Shown: positions 1 through 6,018, counted from the stretch's first letter. The stretch is 6,021 nt of DNA from an uncultured Selenomonas sp. (GCA_945494195.1 CALYVJ010000125.1:1-6021); one strand, 5' to 3'. Made by a program: numbers and translations. The notes: a model not told the origin generated them from the letters alone.

Positions 1-4
1 AGGT

Positions 5-53
5 CAAAGAAAACGGGGCTATCCGCACGAAAATGCTTTCGTGCGACAGCCCC
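5..53 (-). terminator. Intrinsic terminator of the sigma factor gene
   Basis: Read on the minus strand, GGGGCT (53-48) pairs with AGCCCC (20-15), and an inner 8-bp stem GCACGAAA / TTTCGTGC (44-37 with 32-25) closes a 4-nt loop. The two stems are separated only by a small asymmetric internal loop. The hairpin is followed by GTTTTCTTT, a U-rich tail. It starts 12 nt after the sigma factor stop codon, the expected place for its terminator. The plus-strand side also has a T-rich tail (TTCTTATCTTTATT), so it may act in both directions on a convergent gene outside the window. Confidence 0.9.
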
Positions 54-65
54 TTCTTATCTTTA

Positions 66-818
66 TTATGCACTTATCTGCAGCAAAATATCCTGCAAGT
101 TTAAAGCCAACAAATTTTCTTCGTGTGAATCTTCATTTTCTGTCATCAGCAGCAACTGCTGAACGACCAGATAATTCCGGAACATATCGACGGTAATATC
201 CTGTTTCGCCATGATATGTCGGCGCATTTTGCGCTTGGAACGCTGTAAGGCATTATCAACACTCTTGATGGAACCACTGATTTCATCCGCAATTTCCTGA
301 TAAGACATTCCGCGCACATACGATAGAAAAATGCGGTAATCAAAAGGCGTCAACTCTTTGGTCACCACGGACTGGCAGAATTCGTAATCTTCCTTCATCA
401 CCAGGCAGAACTCGGGATTCGCCTCTAACTCATCACTGACCAGAATATCCAACAGCGTGTAGTTCTCATTCTCTTCCGCAATTGAATAATCCAAGGAATA
501 CGCCGTATTGAGCGGCTGATTTTTGAGGCGCTGCAAAGCCTTAACCGCCGTGATAAACTGGCAGCGTACGCAATGCTGGGCAAAGACACCAAATGGTATC
601 TTCTTCTCCGGATTATAATCCCGCATTGCCTTGAAAAAACCAATCTGGCCTTCCTGAAATAAATCTTCCTGGGTAATATTGCGCAGACAATTCCAACGCG
701 TCTGACCGCCAATCATTGGAGCATAGCGTTTCAACATCATTTGAACCAGCCGATCATCCCCATTCAGCTGATACAACGCTACTACCTCTTCATCGGTCAT
801 CTTTTTCCAGATATCCAT
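66..818 (-). CDS. sigH: RNA polymerase sigma factor, SigH (Spo0H) family, with C-terminal extension
   Basis: Sigma-70 family protein that would direct core RNA polymerase to a special promoter class. In Bacillus, SigH serves the transition to stationary phase, sporulation and competence. Numbered from the ATG at 818 (250 aa), region 2 lies around residues 52-104, with the core DLFQEGQIGFFKAMRDY at 52-68. The region 4.2 helix-turn-helix is at about 171-202, with MSYQEIADEI followed by KSVDNALQRSKRK. As I recall B. subtilis SigH, close stretches are QEGMIGLYKSIRDF, SYQEISDEL and KSIDNALQRVKRK, so the subfamily call is firm. Region 3 is absent, as usual for this group. About 48 residues follow the helix-turn-helix, longer than the roughly 218-aa Bacillus protein. 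The start is uncertain: GGAG (840-837) directly abuts an in-frame TTG at 836, sits 12 nt before a TTG at 824, and 18 nt before the ATG at 818. The regulon cannot be read from the sequence; many Negativicutes with such a gene do not sporulate. Confidence 0.88.
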   Translation of the reverse strand: MDIWKKMTDEEVVALYQLNGDDRLVQMMLKRYAPMIGGQTRWNCLRNITQEDLFQEGQIGFFKAMRDYNPEKKIPFGVFAQHCVRCQFITAVKALQRLKNQPLNTAYSLDYSIAEENENYTLLDILVSDELEANPEFCLVMKEDYEFCQSVVTKELTPFDYRIFLSYVRGMSYQEIADEISGSIKSVDNALQRSKRKMRRHIMAKQDITVDMFRNYLVVQQLLLMTENEDSHEENLLALNLQDILLQISA

Positions 819-836
819 CGACAAGACTCTATTCAA

Positions 837-840
837 CTCC
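837..840 (-). promoter_or_regulatory. Ribosome binding site of the sigma factor gene, oddly placed
   Basis: On the minus strand TAGGAG precedes the gene. Spacing is 0 nt to TTG 836, 12 nt to TTG 824 and 18 nt to ATG 818. None is the usual 5-9 nt, so the real start is ambiguous, and a weakly translated TTG start at 824 is a live alternative. All three starts are in frame and leave the conserved domains unchanged. Confidence 0.5.
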
Positions 841-880
841 TATCTTCTATCCCATTTCCTTTCCTACCTTACTCTAATCT

Positions 881-910
881 ATATTAACATGACATTAACC
901 ATGTATACAA
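881..910 (-). promoter_or_regulatory. Candidate promoter of the sigma factor gene
   Basis: On the minus strand, a -35-like TTGTAT (910-905), an 18-nt spacer and a -10-like TAATAT (886-881) are preceded by TG in the extended -10 position (TGTTAATAT). Transcription would start near 874, giving a leader of roughly 50 nt before the start codon. The element lies in AT-rich DNA (about 27% GC over 861-940). It resembles a housekeeping promoter. No experimental support is available. Confidence 0.5.
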
Positions 911-911
911 T
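884..911 (+). promoter_or_regulatory. Candidate plus-strand promoter overlapping the sigma promoter
   Basis: On the plus strand, TTAACA (884-889) and TACAAT (906-911) are spaced by 16 nt, each matching five of six consensus bases. The element occupies the same DNA as the minus-strand sigma factor promoter, so the -10 of each overlaps the -35 of the other. A transcript would begin near 918, cross the GC-rich island and could end at the hairpin at 1136-1170. AT-rich DNA yields such matches by chance, so this is only a candidate. Confidence 0.25.
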
Positions 912-1134
912 ATGACTTTTTTCCCTATTTTTCCTTATTCCGAGCTCCCTGCTCCCACGCATTAACAGTGCCATCAGCCTTTATCCCGCAGCCCCTCCCA
1001 AATCGTCAAAAGAGTCCGCCTCGTTATGCACAGGACTTATATCCTACAATATTGTTTTTACACCACTTCTTTTCTATTGTATTTTGCTATTACTTCCAAT
1101 TATTTTCCTTTCCTATTCTTGTTGTCCTTTACCC

Positions 1135-1171
1135 AAAAATGCCCGTCGGTTCTTGGCCAACGGACATTTTC
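1135..1171 (-). terminator. Intrinsic terminator of the hem operon
   Basis: On the minus strand a 14-nt arm AAAATGTCCGTTGG (1170-1157) pairs with CCGACGGGCATTTT (1149-1136) through 12 Watson-Crick and 2 G-U pairs around a 7-nt loop, then continues into a run of T. It lies 35 nt past the hemL stop. On the plus strand the two wobble pairs become A-C mismatches, so the hairpin is built for minus-strand transcription. It could still stop plus-strand transcripts weakly, since TTTTCTTTATT follows on that side. A smaller hairpin sits just before it. Confidence 0.9.
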
Positions 1172-1177
1172 TTTATT

Positions 1178-1199
1178 CACAGGCTTTTCACCACCTGCG
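1178..1199 (-). other. Small hairpin between the hemL stop and the terminator
   Basis: On the minus strand CGCAGG (1199-1194) can pair with CCTGTG (1183-1178), including one G-U pair, around a 10-nt loop. It lies between the hemL stop codon and the main terminator, so the operon mRNA would end in two tandem hairpins. No T tract follows it, so it is not a terminator by itself. It may be a chance structure or add 3'-end stability. Confidence 0.3.
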
Positions 1200-1205
1200 A
1201 TTTAT

Positions 1206-2525
1206 TCATTTTCTGCTATCAGCAACCGCCTGGAAAGCAACTGCCGCAGCTGCAATGGTGCGGTCAATGTCTTCATCACTGTGCGCCCCACTCATAAAGA
1301 GGGTTTCAAACTGGGAAGGAGCCAGGTAAATTCCCTGCTCCAGCATGGCTTTGAACCAGACTTTAAAAGCCTCCTGGTCCGATGCGCAGGAATCCTCATA
1401 ATCGAAAACATCGTGATCATTGAAGAAGATACCAAACATCGAGCCTGCCTGATGGGCCTGAATCGTAACGCCTGCTTCCTTGGCTTTTTCCTGCCAGCCC
1501 AGCAGCAGCTTCTTGGTCTTTAAGGTAAGCTCACGGCTGTAATCGGCCTTGCCCTCCTCCGGCTCTGCCGTAATGATTTTAAGAGTCTCAAGCCCTGCTG
1601 TCATAGCCAGCGGATTGCCCGAAAGGGTTCCTGCCTGATAAACGGGACCTGCCGGGGATACTTTCTGCATAATATCACGGCGTCCGCCATAGGCCGCTAC
1701 CGGCAAGCCGCCACCGATAATCTTGCCAAGGCAGGTAAGGTCTGGCGTAATACCATAAGCTGCCTGGGCACCGCCCAAGGAAGCCCGGAAACCGCACATG
1801 ACCTCATCAAAAATCAAAAGTGCGCCATGCTTTTCGGTAAGATTGCGAAGCGTACGCAAATAGCCCTGTTTCGGCGGCACACAGCCCATATTACCAGCTA
1901 CCGGCTCCACAATGACAGCTGCCACTTCATCGCCAATCTCCTCCATGACTTTCGTGATAGCTTCCGCATCATTATAGGGCACCGAAATCGTATCCTGTGC
2001 CGTTCCCTTCGTAACCCCCGGCGAACTCGGCACACCAAAAGTTGCCATGCCCGAACCAGCGTTTACGAGCAAACTGTCACTATGCCCGTGATAACAACCG
2101 ATGAATTTGACGATCTTTTCCCGGCCCGTATAACCGCGTGCAAGACGCAGCGCGCTCATCGTCGCCTCGGTACCGGAATTTACCATGCGGATGACCTCAA
2201 TCGACGGATAGACCTGCATGACAAGCTTGGCCAGTTCCGATTCGATGCAAGTGGGTGCGCCATAACTCGTACCACGTGTTGCCGCCTCCTGCAACGCCTT
2301 AACGACCTGTGGATGCGCATGGCCAACTACCATCGGCCCCCAGGAACCAACATAATCGATATACTCATTACCATCGATATCGTAGATCTTATCTCCCTCC
2401 GCCCGGGCAATAAACGGCGGATTGCAGTCAACACTGGCATAGGAACGTACCGGACTGTTGACACCACCCGGCATCAAGTTTTTTGCTTCAGCAAAAGCTG
2501 CAGCGGATTTTTCAAGCTTCAGCAT
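1206..2525 (-). CDS. hemL: Glutamate-1-semialdehyde 2,1-aminomutase
   Basis: Cytoplasmic PLP enzyme of the C5 pathway. It converts glutamate-1-semialdehyde, made by HemA from glutamyl-tRNA, into 5-aminolevulinate. The 439 aa are the normal full length, and it is a class III aminotransferase fold protein. Visible landmarks are [11 protein letters not shown] at 19-29, [14 protein letters not shown] at 117-130 (phosphate binding), CYHGHSD at 144-150, FDEVMCGFR at 239-247 with the PLP-nitrogen aspartate at 240, and the Schiff-base lysine K268 in [30 protein letters not shown] follows at 299-312. The N-terminus GGVNSPVR and the lysine context separate it from ornithine and acetylornithine aminotransferases. 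ATG at 2525 has AGGAG 6 nt upstream. It is the last gene of the operon and starts 3 nt after the hemB stop. HemA is not in the window. Confidence 0.97.
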   Translation of the reverse strand: MLKLEKSAAAFAEAKNLMPGGVNSPVRSYASVDCNPPFIARAEGDKIYDIDGNEYIDYVGSWGPMVVGHAHPQVVKALQEAATRGTSYGAPTCIESELAKLVMQVYPSIEVIRMVNSGTEATMSALRLARGYTGREKIVKFIGCYHGHSDSLLVNAGSGMATFGVPSSPGVTKGTAQDTISVPYNDAEAITKVMEEIGDEVAAVIVEPVAGNMGCVPPKQGYLRTLRNLTEKHGALLIFDEVMCGFRASLGGAQAAYGITPDLTCLGKIIGGGLPVAAYGGRRDIMQKVSPAGPVYQAGTLSGNPLAMTAGLETLKIITAEPEEGKADYSRELTLKTKKLLLGWQEKAKEAGVTIQAHQAGSMFGIFFNDHDVFDYEDSCASDQEAFKVWFKAMLEQGIYLAPSQFETLFMSGAHSDEDIDRTIAAAAVAFQAVADSRK

Positions 2526-2528
2526 AGA

Positions 2529-3509
2529 TTACTCCTCTTCTTTGAGCCATTTCGCAGCATCAATGGCATGATAAGTAATGATGATATCTGCCCCAGCGCG
2601 TTTCATCCCCATAAGCGTTTCCAGCACGATGCGCTTTTCATCAATCCAGCCGTTGGCAGCGGCAGCTTTGACCATTGCATACTCGCCACTGACATTGTAG
2701 ACCGCTACCGGATGATGGATATGGTCGCGAACCTGACGGACTACATCAAGATAAGCCAACGCCGGTTTTACCATGATGATGTCCGCCCCCTCAGCAATAT
2801 CTAGGTCAACTTCTTTGATGGCTTCATGGGCATTGGCCGGGTCCATCTGATACTGGCGGCGGTCACCAAAGCTCGGCGCACTGTCCGCCGCATCGCGGAA
2901 GGGCCCATAATAGCCCGACGCATATTTGACGGCATAGCTCATAATCGAGACATTGATATAACCAGCTTCATCCAGCGCCTCACGGATAGCTGCTACCCGG
3001 CCATCCATCATATCCGACGGCGCCACGATATCCGCACCAGCCTTGGCCTGGGATACCGCAACCTTCTGCAGCAGTTCCAGCGTTTTATCGTTGTCCACAT
3101 AATGGTCTTCCAGGTGGCCGCAATGACCATGTGACGTATACTGGCAAAGACAGACATCACCGATCACCATCATTTCCGGAACAGCTGCTTTGATGGCCTT
3201 TATGGCGCGCTGTACCGGGCTGGTCATATCCCAGGCACTGGAGCCATCCTCATCCTTGTACTCTGGCAAGCCAAAGACCTCAACAGAAGGGATACCCAGC
3301 TGCCAGCATTCCTGGGCAGCTTTTACGGCATTATCCACGGAAAGATGATAGCAGTTCGGCATGCTCGGGATTTCTTCTTTGACATTTTCCCCGGGAACAA
3401 CAAAAATCGGATAAACAAAATCCTTTGCCGAAAGATTCGTCTCTCTAACCATAGCGCGCATAGCCGGTGAAATGCGCATGCGGCGCGGACGGAGTTTCTG
3501 AGTATACAT
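2529..3509 (-). CDS. hemB: Delta-aminolevulinic acid dehydratase (porphobilinogen synthase)
   Basis: Condenses two molecules of 5-aminolevulinate into porphobilinogen in the cytoplasm; the family is usually octameric. Numbered from ATG 3509 (326 aa), the two active-site lysines are K195 ([17 protein letters not shown]) and K248 ([14 protein letters not shown]). The catalytic zinc site is present as three cysteines, C120, C122 and C130, in [15 protein letters not shown], so this is a zinc-type enzyme rather than the zinc-free aspartate-rich type. E229 in [11 protein letters not shown] corresponds to the allosteric magnesium ligand of bacterial enzymes. I chose ATG 3509 over ATG 3518: AGGAG at 3523-3519 is immediately adjacent to ATG 3518 (0 nt) but 9 nt before 3509. 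The resulting N-terminus [12 protein letters not shown] fits the family better. It follows the cobA-hemD stop by 19 nt. Confidence 0.96.
   Translation of the reverse strand: MYTQKLRPRRMRISPAMRAMVRETNLSAKDFVYPIFVVPGENVKEEIPSMPNCYHLSVDNAVKAAQECWQLGIPSVEVFGLPEYKDEDGSSAWDMTSPVQRAIKAIKAAVPEMMVIGDVCLCQYTSHGHCGHLEDHYVDNDKTLELLQKVAVSQAKAGADIVAPSDMMDGRVAAIREALDEAGYINVSIMSYAVKYASGYYGPFRDAADSAPSFGDRRQYQMDPANAHEAIKEVDLDIAEGADIIMVKPALAYLDVVRQVRDHIHHPVAVYNVSGEYAMVKAAAANGWIDEKRIVLETLMGMKRAGADIIITYHAIDAAKWLKEEE
2532..2537 (-). promoter_or_regulatory. hemL ribosome binding site embedded in the hemB 3' end
   Basis: The last two sense codons of hemB, GAG GAG, form the Shine-Dalgarno sequence for hemL, with TAATCT between it and the hemL ATG. 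The gap between the hemB stop and the hemL start is 3 nt. This arrangement favours translational coupling of the two consecutive steps around 5-aminolevulinate. Confidence 0.8.
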
Positions 3510-3518
3510 ACAAGCCAT

Positions 3519-3523
3519 CTCCT
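3519..3523 (-). promoter_or_regulatory. hemB ribosome binding site that decides the start
   Basis: AGGAG on the minus strand lies 9 nt from ATG 3509 and directly against ATG 3518. A Shine-Dalgarno touching the start codon does not work well, so the second ATG is the likely start and the protein is three residues shorter than the longest open frame. Confidence 0.75.
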
Positions 3524-3528
3524 ATGAA

Positions 3529-5043
3529 TCAAATATTTTCTTTAATTGCCTCAACCAATCCATCAATCGTATATTCTTTCGCGACGATATCCGGCTCTAT
3601 GCCATTCCCCTTCGCCGTCTCTGCGGTGACAGGACCGATGGCAGCGGTTTTGATTTCCTTAAGGGCATCAGCTGAACCGATAATTTTTACGAGATTCGTC
3701 ACCGTGGACGAGCTCGTAAAGGTCACCAGGTCAATCTCCCCAGCTGCCAGCTTTTCCCTAAGGGATTCCGCATCAACTTCTGCCGCCACCGTCTGATAGG
3801 CTGGTGCCACATCCACCACGGCCCCCTGCTCACGCAGCTTCGCCGGCAGGATTTCTCGTGCCTCCTGTGCCCGCGGAAGCAGGATTTTCGCATGCGACGG
3901 CAGTTTTCCCTTGAGCGCTTCCAAAACGCCTTCGGCCCGGAATTCCCTTGGTACCACATCGGCAATGATGCCATACTCTCGGAGTTTTGCCGCCGTGGCA
4001 CTGCCGATGGCAGCTACTTTAGCATAGCCGAGCGCCCGGGCATCCTTGCCAGTCTTTATGAGACGGGCAAAGAAGTAATCGACGCCATTGGCACTGGTAA
4101 AGATAAGCCACTGATAGTCGTTCAGCTTGGCGATTGCTGCATCAAGCGCCTCGTAATGATCCGCCGGTTCTTCAATGCGGATAGCCGGTGCCTCGATGAC
4201 CTTGGCCCCGAGCTGTTCCAAGCGGGCCGTAAGCTTTGATGCCTGGCTGCGCGCCCGCGTGACGAGCACCGTCTTACCAAACAACGGATGGGTCTTAGGC
4301 TCATCAAACCACTGGAGTTTTTCACGCAAATTCACGACATCGCCAACGATAAAAATTGCTGGCGGTTTGAGGTTGGCCTTAGCCACATCCTCAGCAGCCG
4401 TACCAACGGTTGTCATGAGCACCCGCTGCTCGGGTTTTGTGCCCCAGCGGATAACGGCTGCTGGCGTATCAGCCGGACGGCCATTTTCGATGAGTTTTTT
4501 CGTGATATGGGGCAGATTGGCCACACCCATCAAGAATACCAGAGTATCCACACCAGTTGCAAGATGCTCCCACCGCATATTGCTCTTGCCCTTGGTGGGA
4601 TCTTCATGGCCCGTGACCACCGCAAACGAGGTTGCCACCGCGCGATGCGTAACCGGAATGCCCGCATAGGCCGGCACAGAAATCGCCGACGTAATGCCCG
4701 GCACAATCTCAAAGGGCAGGCCATTTTCCTGCAGCACCCCCCCCTCTTCGCCTCCGCGGCCAAAAACAAAGGGGTCACCCCCCTTGAGGCGCACCACGCA
4801 TTTTCCCTCTTTGGCCTTATCCACCAGCAGCTGGTTGATATCCTCCTGCTTCATGGTATGATTGCTAGATGCCTTCCCGACATAGATGTATTCTGCATCA
4901 TCCGGAGCCCATTGGAGAATCCGATCATCTGCCAGGCGGTCGTAAACCACGACGTCTGCCACTTTCAGGCAATCCACTGCCTTCAGGCTTATCAACCGGT
5001 AATCCCCCGGACCTGCACCTACCAAATATACCATTCCTGCCAT
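3529..5043 (-). CDS. cobA-hemD: Uroporphyrinogen-III C-methyltransferase / uroporphyrinogen-III synthase fusion
   Basis: Bifunctional cytoplasmic protein of 504 aa. The N-terminal half (about 1-245) is an S-adenosylmethionine-dependent methyltransferase that makes precorrin-2 from uroporphyrinogen III. Landmarks are VYLVGAGPGDYRLISLKA at 5-22, VVRLKGGDPFVFGRGGEE at 83-100 and PGITSAISVPAYAGIPVTHR at 115-134. The C-terminal half (about 255-504) is HemD, which cyclises hydroxymethylbilane with inversion of ring D. It begins FGKTVLVTRARSQA and shows FTSANGVDYFF at 315-325, FTSSSTVTNLV at 442-452 and AAIGPVTAETA at 467-477. HemD sequences vary widely, and its identity here rests on these patterns plus fusion to CobA next to hemC and hemB. 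The fusion feeds uroporphyrinogen III straight to the sirohaem/cobalamin branch. ATG 5043 has AGGGAG 8 nt upstream. The gene carries a G8 run and a terminator-like hairpin in the CobA half. Confidence 0.95.
   Translation of the reverse strand: MAGMVYLVGAGPGDYRLISLKAVDCLKVADVVVYDRLADDRILQWAPDDAEYIYVGKASSNHTMKQEDINQLLVDKAKEGKCVVRLKGGDPFVFGRGGEEGGVLQENGLPFEIVPGITSAISVPAYAGIPVTHRAVATSFAVVTGHEDPTKGKSNMRWEHLATGVDTLVFLMGVANLPHITKKLIENGRPADTPAAVIRWGTKPEQRVLMTTVGTAAEDVAKANLKPPAIFIVGDVVNLREKLQWFDEPKTHPLFGKTVLVTRARSQASKLTARLEQLGAKVIEAPAIRIEEPADHYEALDAAIAKLNDYQWLIFTSANGVDYFFARLIKTGKDARALGYAKVAAIGSATAAKLREYGIIADVVPREFRAEGVLEALKGKLPSHAKILLPRAQEAREILPAKLREQGAVVDVAPAYQTVAAEVDAESLREKLAAGEIDLVTFTSSSTVTNLVKIIGSADALKEIKTAAIGPVTAETAKGNGIEPDIVAKEYTIDGLVEAIKENI
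4762..4785 (-). other. Terminator-like hairpin inside the cobA half
   Basis: On the minus strand AAGGGG (4785-4780) pairs with CCCCTT (4774-4769) around a 5-nt loop, followed by TGTTTTT. This has the form of a short intrinsic terminator within the coding sequence. The bases encode the conserved KGGDPFVFG motif, so coding constraint may explain it fully. Confidence 0.35.
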
Positions 5044-5051
5044 ATCTATCT

Positions 5052-5059
5052 CTCCCTTT
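5052..5059 (-). promoter_or_regulatory. cobA-hemD ribosome binding site
   Basis: AAAGGGAG on the minus strand ends 8 nt before ATG 5043 and lies in the 33-nt gap after hemC. It supports ATG 5043 over the second in-frame ATG three codons later, which would be 17 nt away. Confidence 0.75.
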
Positions 5060-5076
5060 AACCATTAAATTCTATT

Positions 5077-6018
5077 TTAGCGGTCCATGAGCAGTCCGAT
5101 TTCCTGCATGATTTGCAGCCCGCCCATTGCCAGCAATTTATCCGCCAATTCCCGGCCAATTTTTTCGCAATTCTCTGCAGGGCCTGTCAGCTTGTCCCGA
5201 TAGAGTTTTGAACCATCTACAGAGGCAATTACAGCTTCTGCCTGAATCATTCCCTCCCCTGCTGAAGTCGCATAAACCCCTACCGGGACTTGGCAGCCAC
5301 CTTCGACCCGCGCCAAAAAAGAACGCTCAACTGTCGCACACTGCACCGTCTCTTCATCATTGAGGAAAGAAATCAGCGCGCGAACGTCTTCATCCGCCTC
5401 TCGGGTCTCGATAGCCAACGCCCCTTGCCCTACGGCAGGCAGGACCATGCGCTTCGGCAATACATCGGTAATGCGTTCCCCAAAGCCCAAGCGCTTGAGT
5501 CCAGCCACCGCCAGGATTATTGCATCGAAATTTTCTTCTTCGAGCTTGCGAAGCCGCGTGTTGACATTCCCCCGCAGGTCACAAATGTTGAGATCAGGCC
5601 GCACATGCAAAAGCTGTGCCTTACGGCGCAGGCTGGAAGTTCCCACCTTTGCCCCCTGCGGAAGCTCCGAAAATTTCTTGTACTTGGGACTTACCACGGC
5701 ATCGCCAGAGTCGAAACGTTTAGTGATGGCGGATATCACCAGTCCTTCAGGGGCCTCAGTCGGCATATCTTTTAAGCTGTGCACAGCCAAATCAATACCA
5801 CCTTCCAGCATATCCGTCTCCAGCTCTTTCGTAAAAAGACCCTTGCCGCCGATTTTAGCCAACGGTGCATCGAGGATCTTGTCGCCCTTGGTGGTCATAA
5901 GCTTGAGTTTTACCGTCAGTTCCGGATATTCTTCCTCCAGACGGCTTTTCACGTATTCAGCCTGCCAAAGTGCCAGCTTACTGCTGCGCGTACCGATAAT
6001 GATGGTGTCTTTCTTCAC
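5077..6018 (-). CDS. hemC: Hydroxymethylbilane synthase (porphobilinogen deaminase)
   Basis: Joins four porphobilinogen units head to tail into linear hydroxymethylbilane, the substrate of HemD encoded next door. The 313 aa match the family length, and numbering coincides with E. coli HemC. C242 in EGGCQVPVG carries the dipyrromethane cofactor, and the catalytic D84 lies in VHSLKDMPTE, with K83 beside it. Substrate-binding arginines R131 and R132 are in GTSSLRR, and R149 and R155 in RGNVNTR. The N-terminal IIIGTRSSKLALWQA and KGDKILD motifs are intact. The family's usual DPRDA at 103-107 reads DSGDA here. The start is GTG at 6018; only 3 nt (CCC, in frame) remain before the window edge, so the ribosome binding site cannot be seen and a start slightly further upstream is not excluded. 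It is the first operon gene visible in the window. Confidence 0.96.
   Translation of the reverse strand: MKKDTIIIGTRSSKLALWQAEYVKSRLEEEYPELTVKLKLMTTKGDKILDAPLAKIGGKGLFTKELETDMLEGGIDLAVHSLKDMPTEAPEGLVISAITKRFDSGDAVVSPKYKKFSELPQGAKVGTSSLRRKAQLLHVRPDLNICDLRGNVNTRLRKLEEENFDAIILAVAGLKRLGFGERITDVLPKRMVLPAVGQGALAIETREADEDVRALISFLNDEETVQCATVERSFLARVEGGCQVPVGVYATSAGEGMIQAEAVIASVDGSKLYRDKLTGPAENCEKIGRELADKLLAMGGLQIMQEIGLLMDR

Larger units (their letters stand above)
837..1205. other. Intergenic region between hemL and the sigma gene, with a GC-rich island
   Basis: No convincing protein gene is present; short open frames on either strand lack ribosome binding sites or run into the antisense of hemL. 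The region contains, from low to high coordinate, the sigma gene leader and promoter, a GC-rich island (about 943-1032, 57% GC by my count), an AT-rich stretch (1031-1130, 29% GC) with a 10-bp palindrome ACAATATTGT at 1046-1055, and the hem operon terminator. On the minus strand the island is G-rich, with five runs of three or more G. I compared it by eye with common riboswitch and T-box signatures and recognised none. Confidence 0.6.

Noticed and set aside
879..974. 31-codon minus-strand frame from ATG 974 upstream of the sigma gene
   Set aside because: It overlaps the predicted sigma promoter, its AAAGG is only 3 nt from the ATG, and a frame of this length is expected by chance.
1069..1110. 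13-codon minus-strand leader-like frame starting at TTG with AAAGGA upstream
   Set aside because: It lies after the hem terminator with no promoter found upstream, shows no repeated regulatory codons and has no attenuator hairpin behind it.
911..1130. Riboswitch or T-box leader for the sigma factor
   Set aside because: No signature of T-box, cobalamin, FMN, TPP, glycine, SAM or cyclic dinucleotide classes is recognisable by eye, and the best promoter lies downstream of this segment, so it would not be in the sigma mRNA.
968..1297. Plus-strand frame starting at GTG 968 (and overlapping frames from 1026 and 1084)
   Set aside because: No ribosome binding site; translations are Phe/Pro/Tyr-rich from pyrimidine-rich intergenic DNA and continue across the hem terminator into antisense hemL.
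1827..2804. 325-codon open frame on the plus strand, antisense to hemL and hemB
   Set aside because: It spans the junction of two well-supported genes, is rich in Arg/His/Ile as antisense shadows are, shows no domain and has no ribosome binding site that I can see. The minus-strand proteins have intact catalytic motifs throughout.
4288..5061. 257-codon open frame on the plus strand, antisense to cobA-hemD
   Set aside because: Shadow of the conserved methyltransferase frame; His/Arg/Cys-rich, low-complexity translation with no recognisable family.
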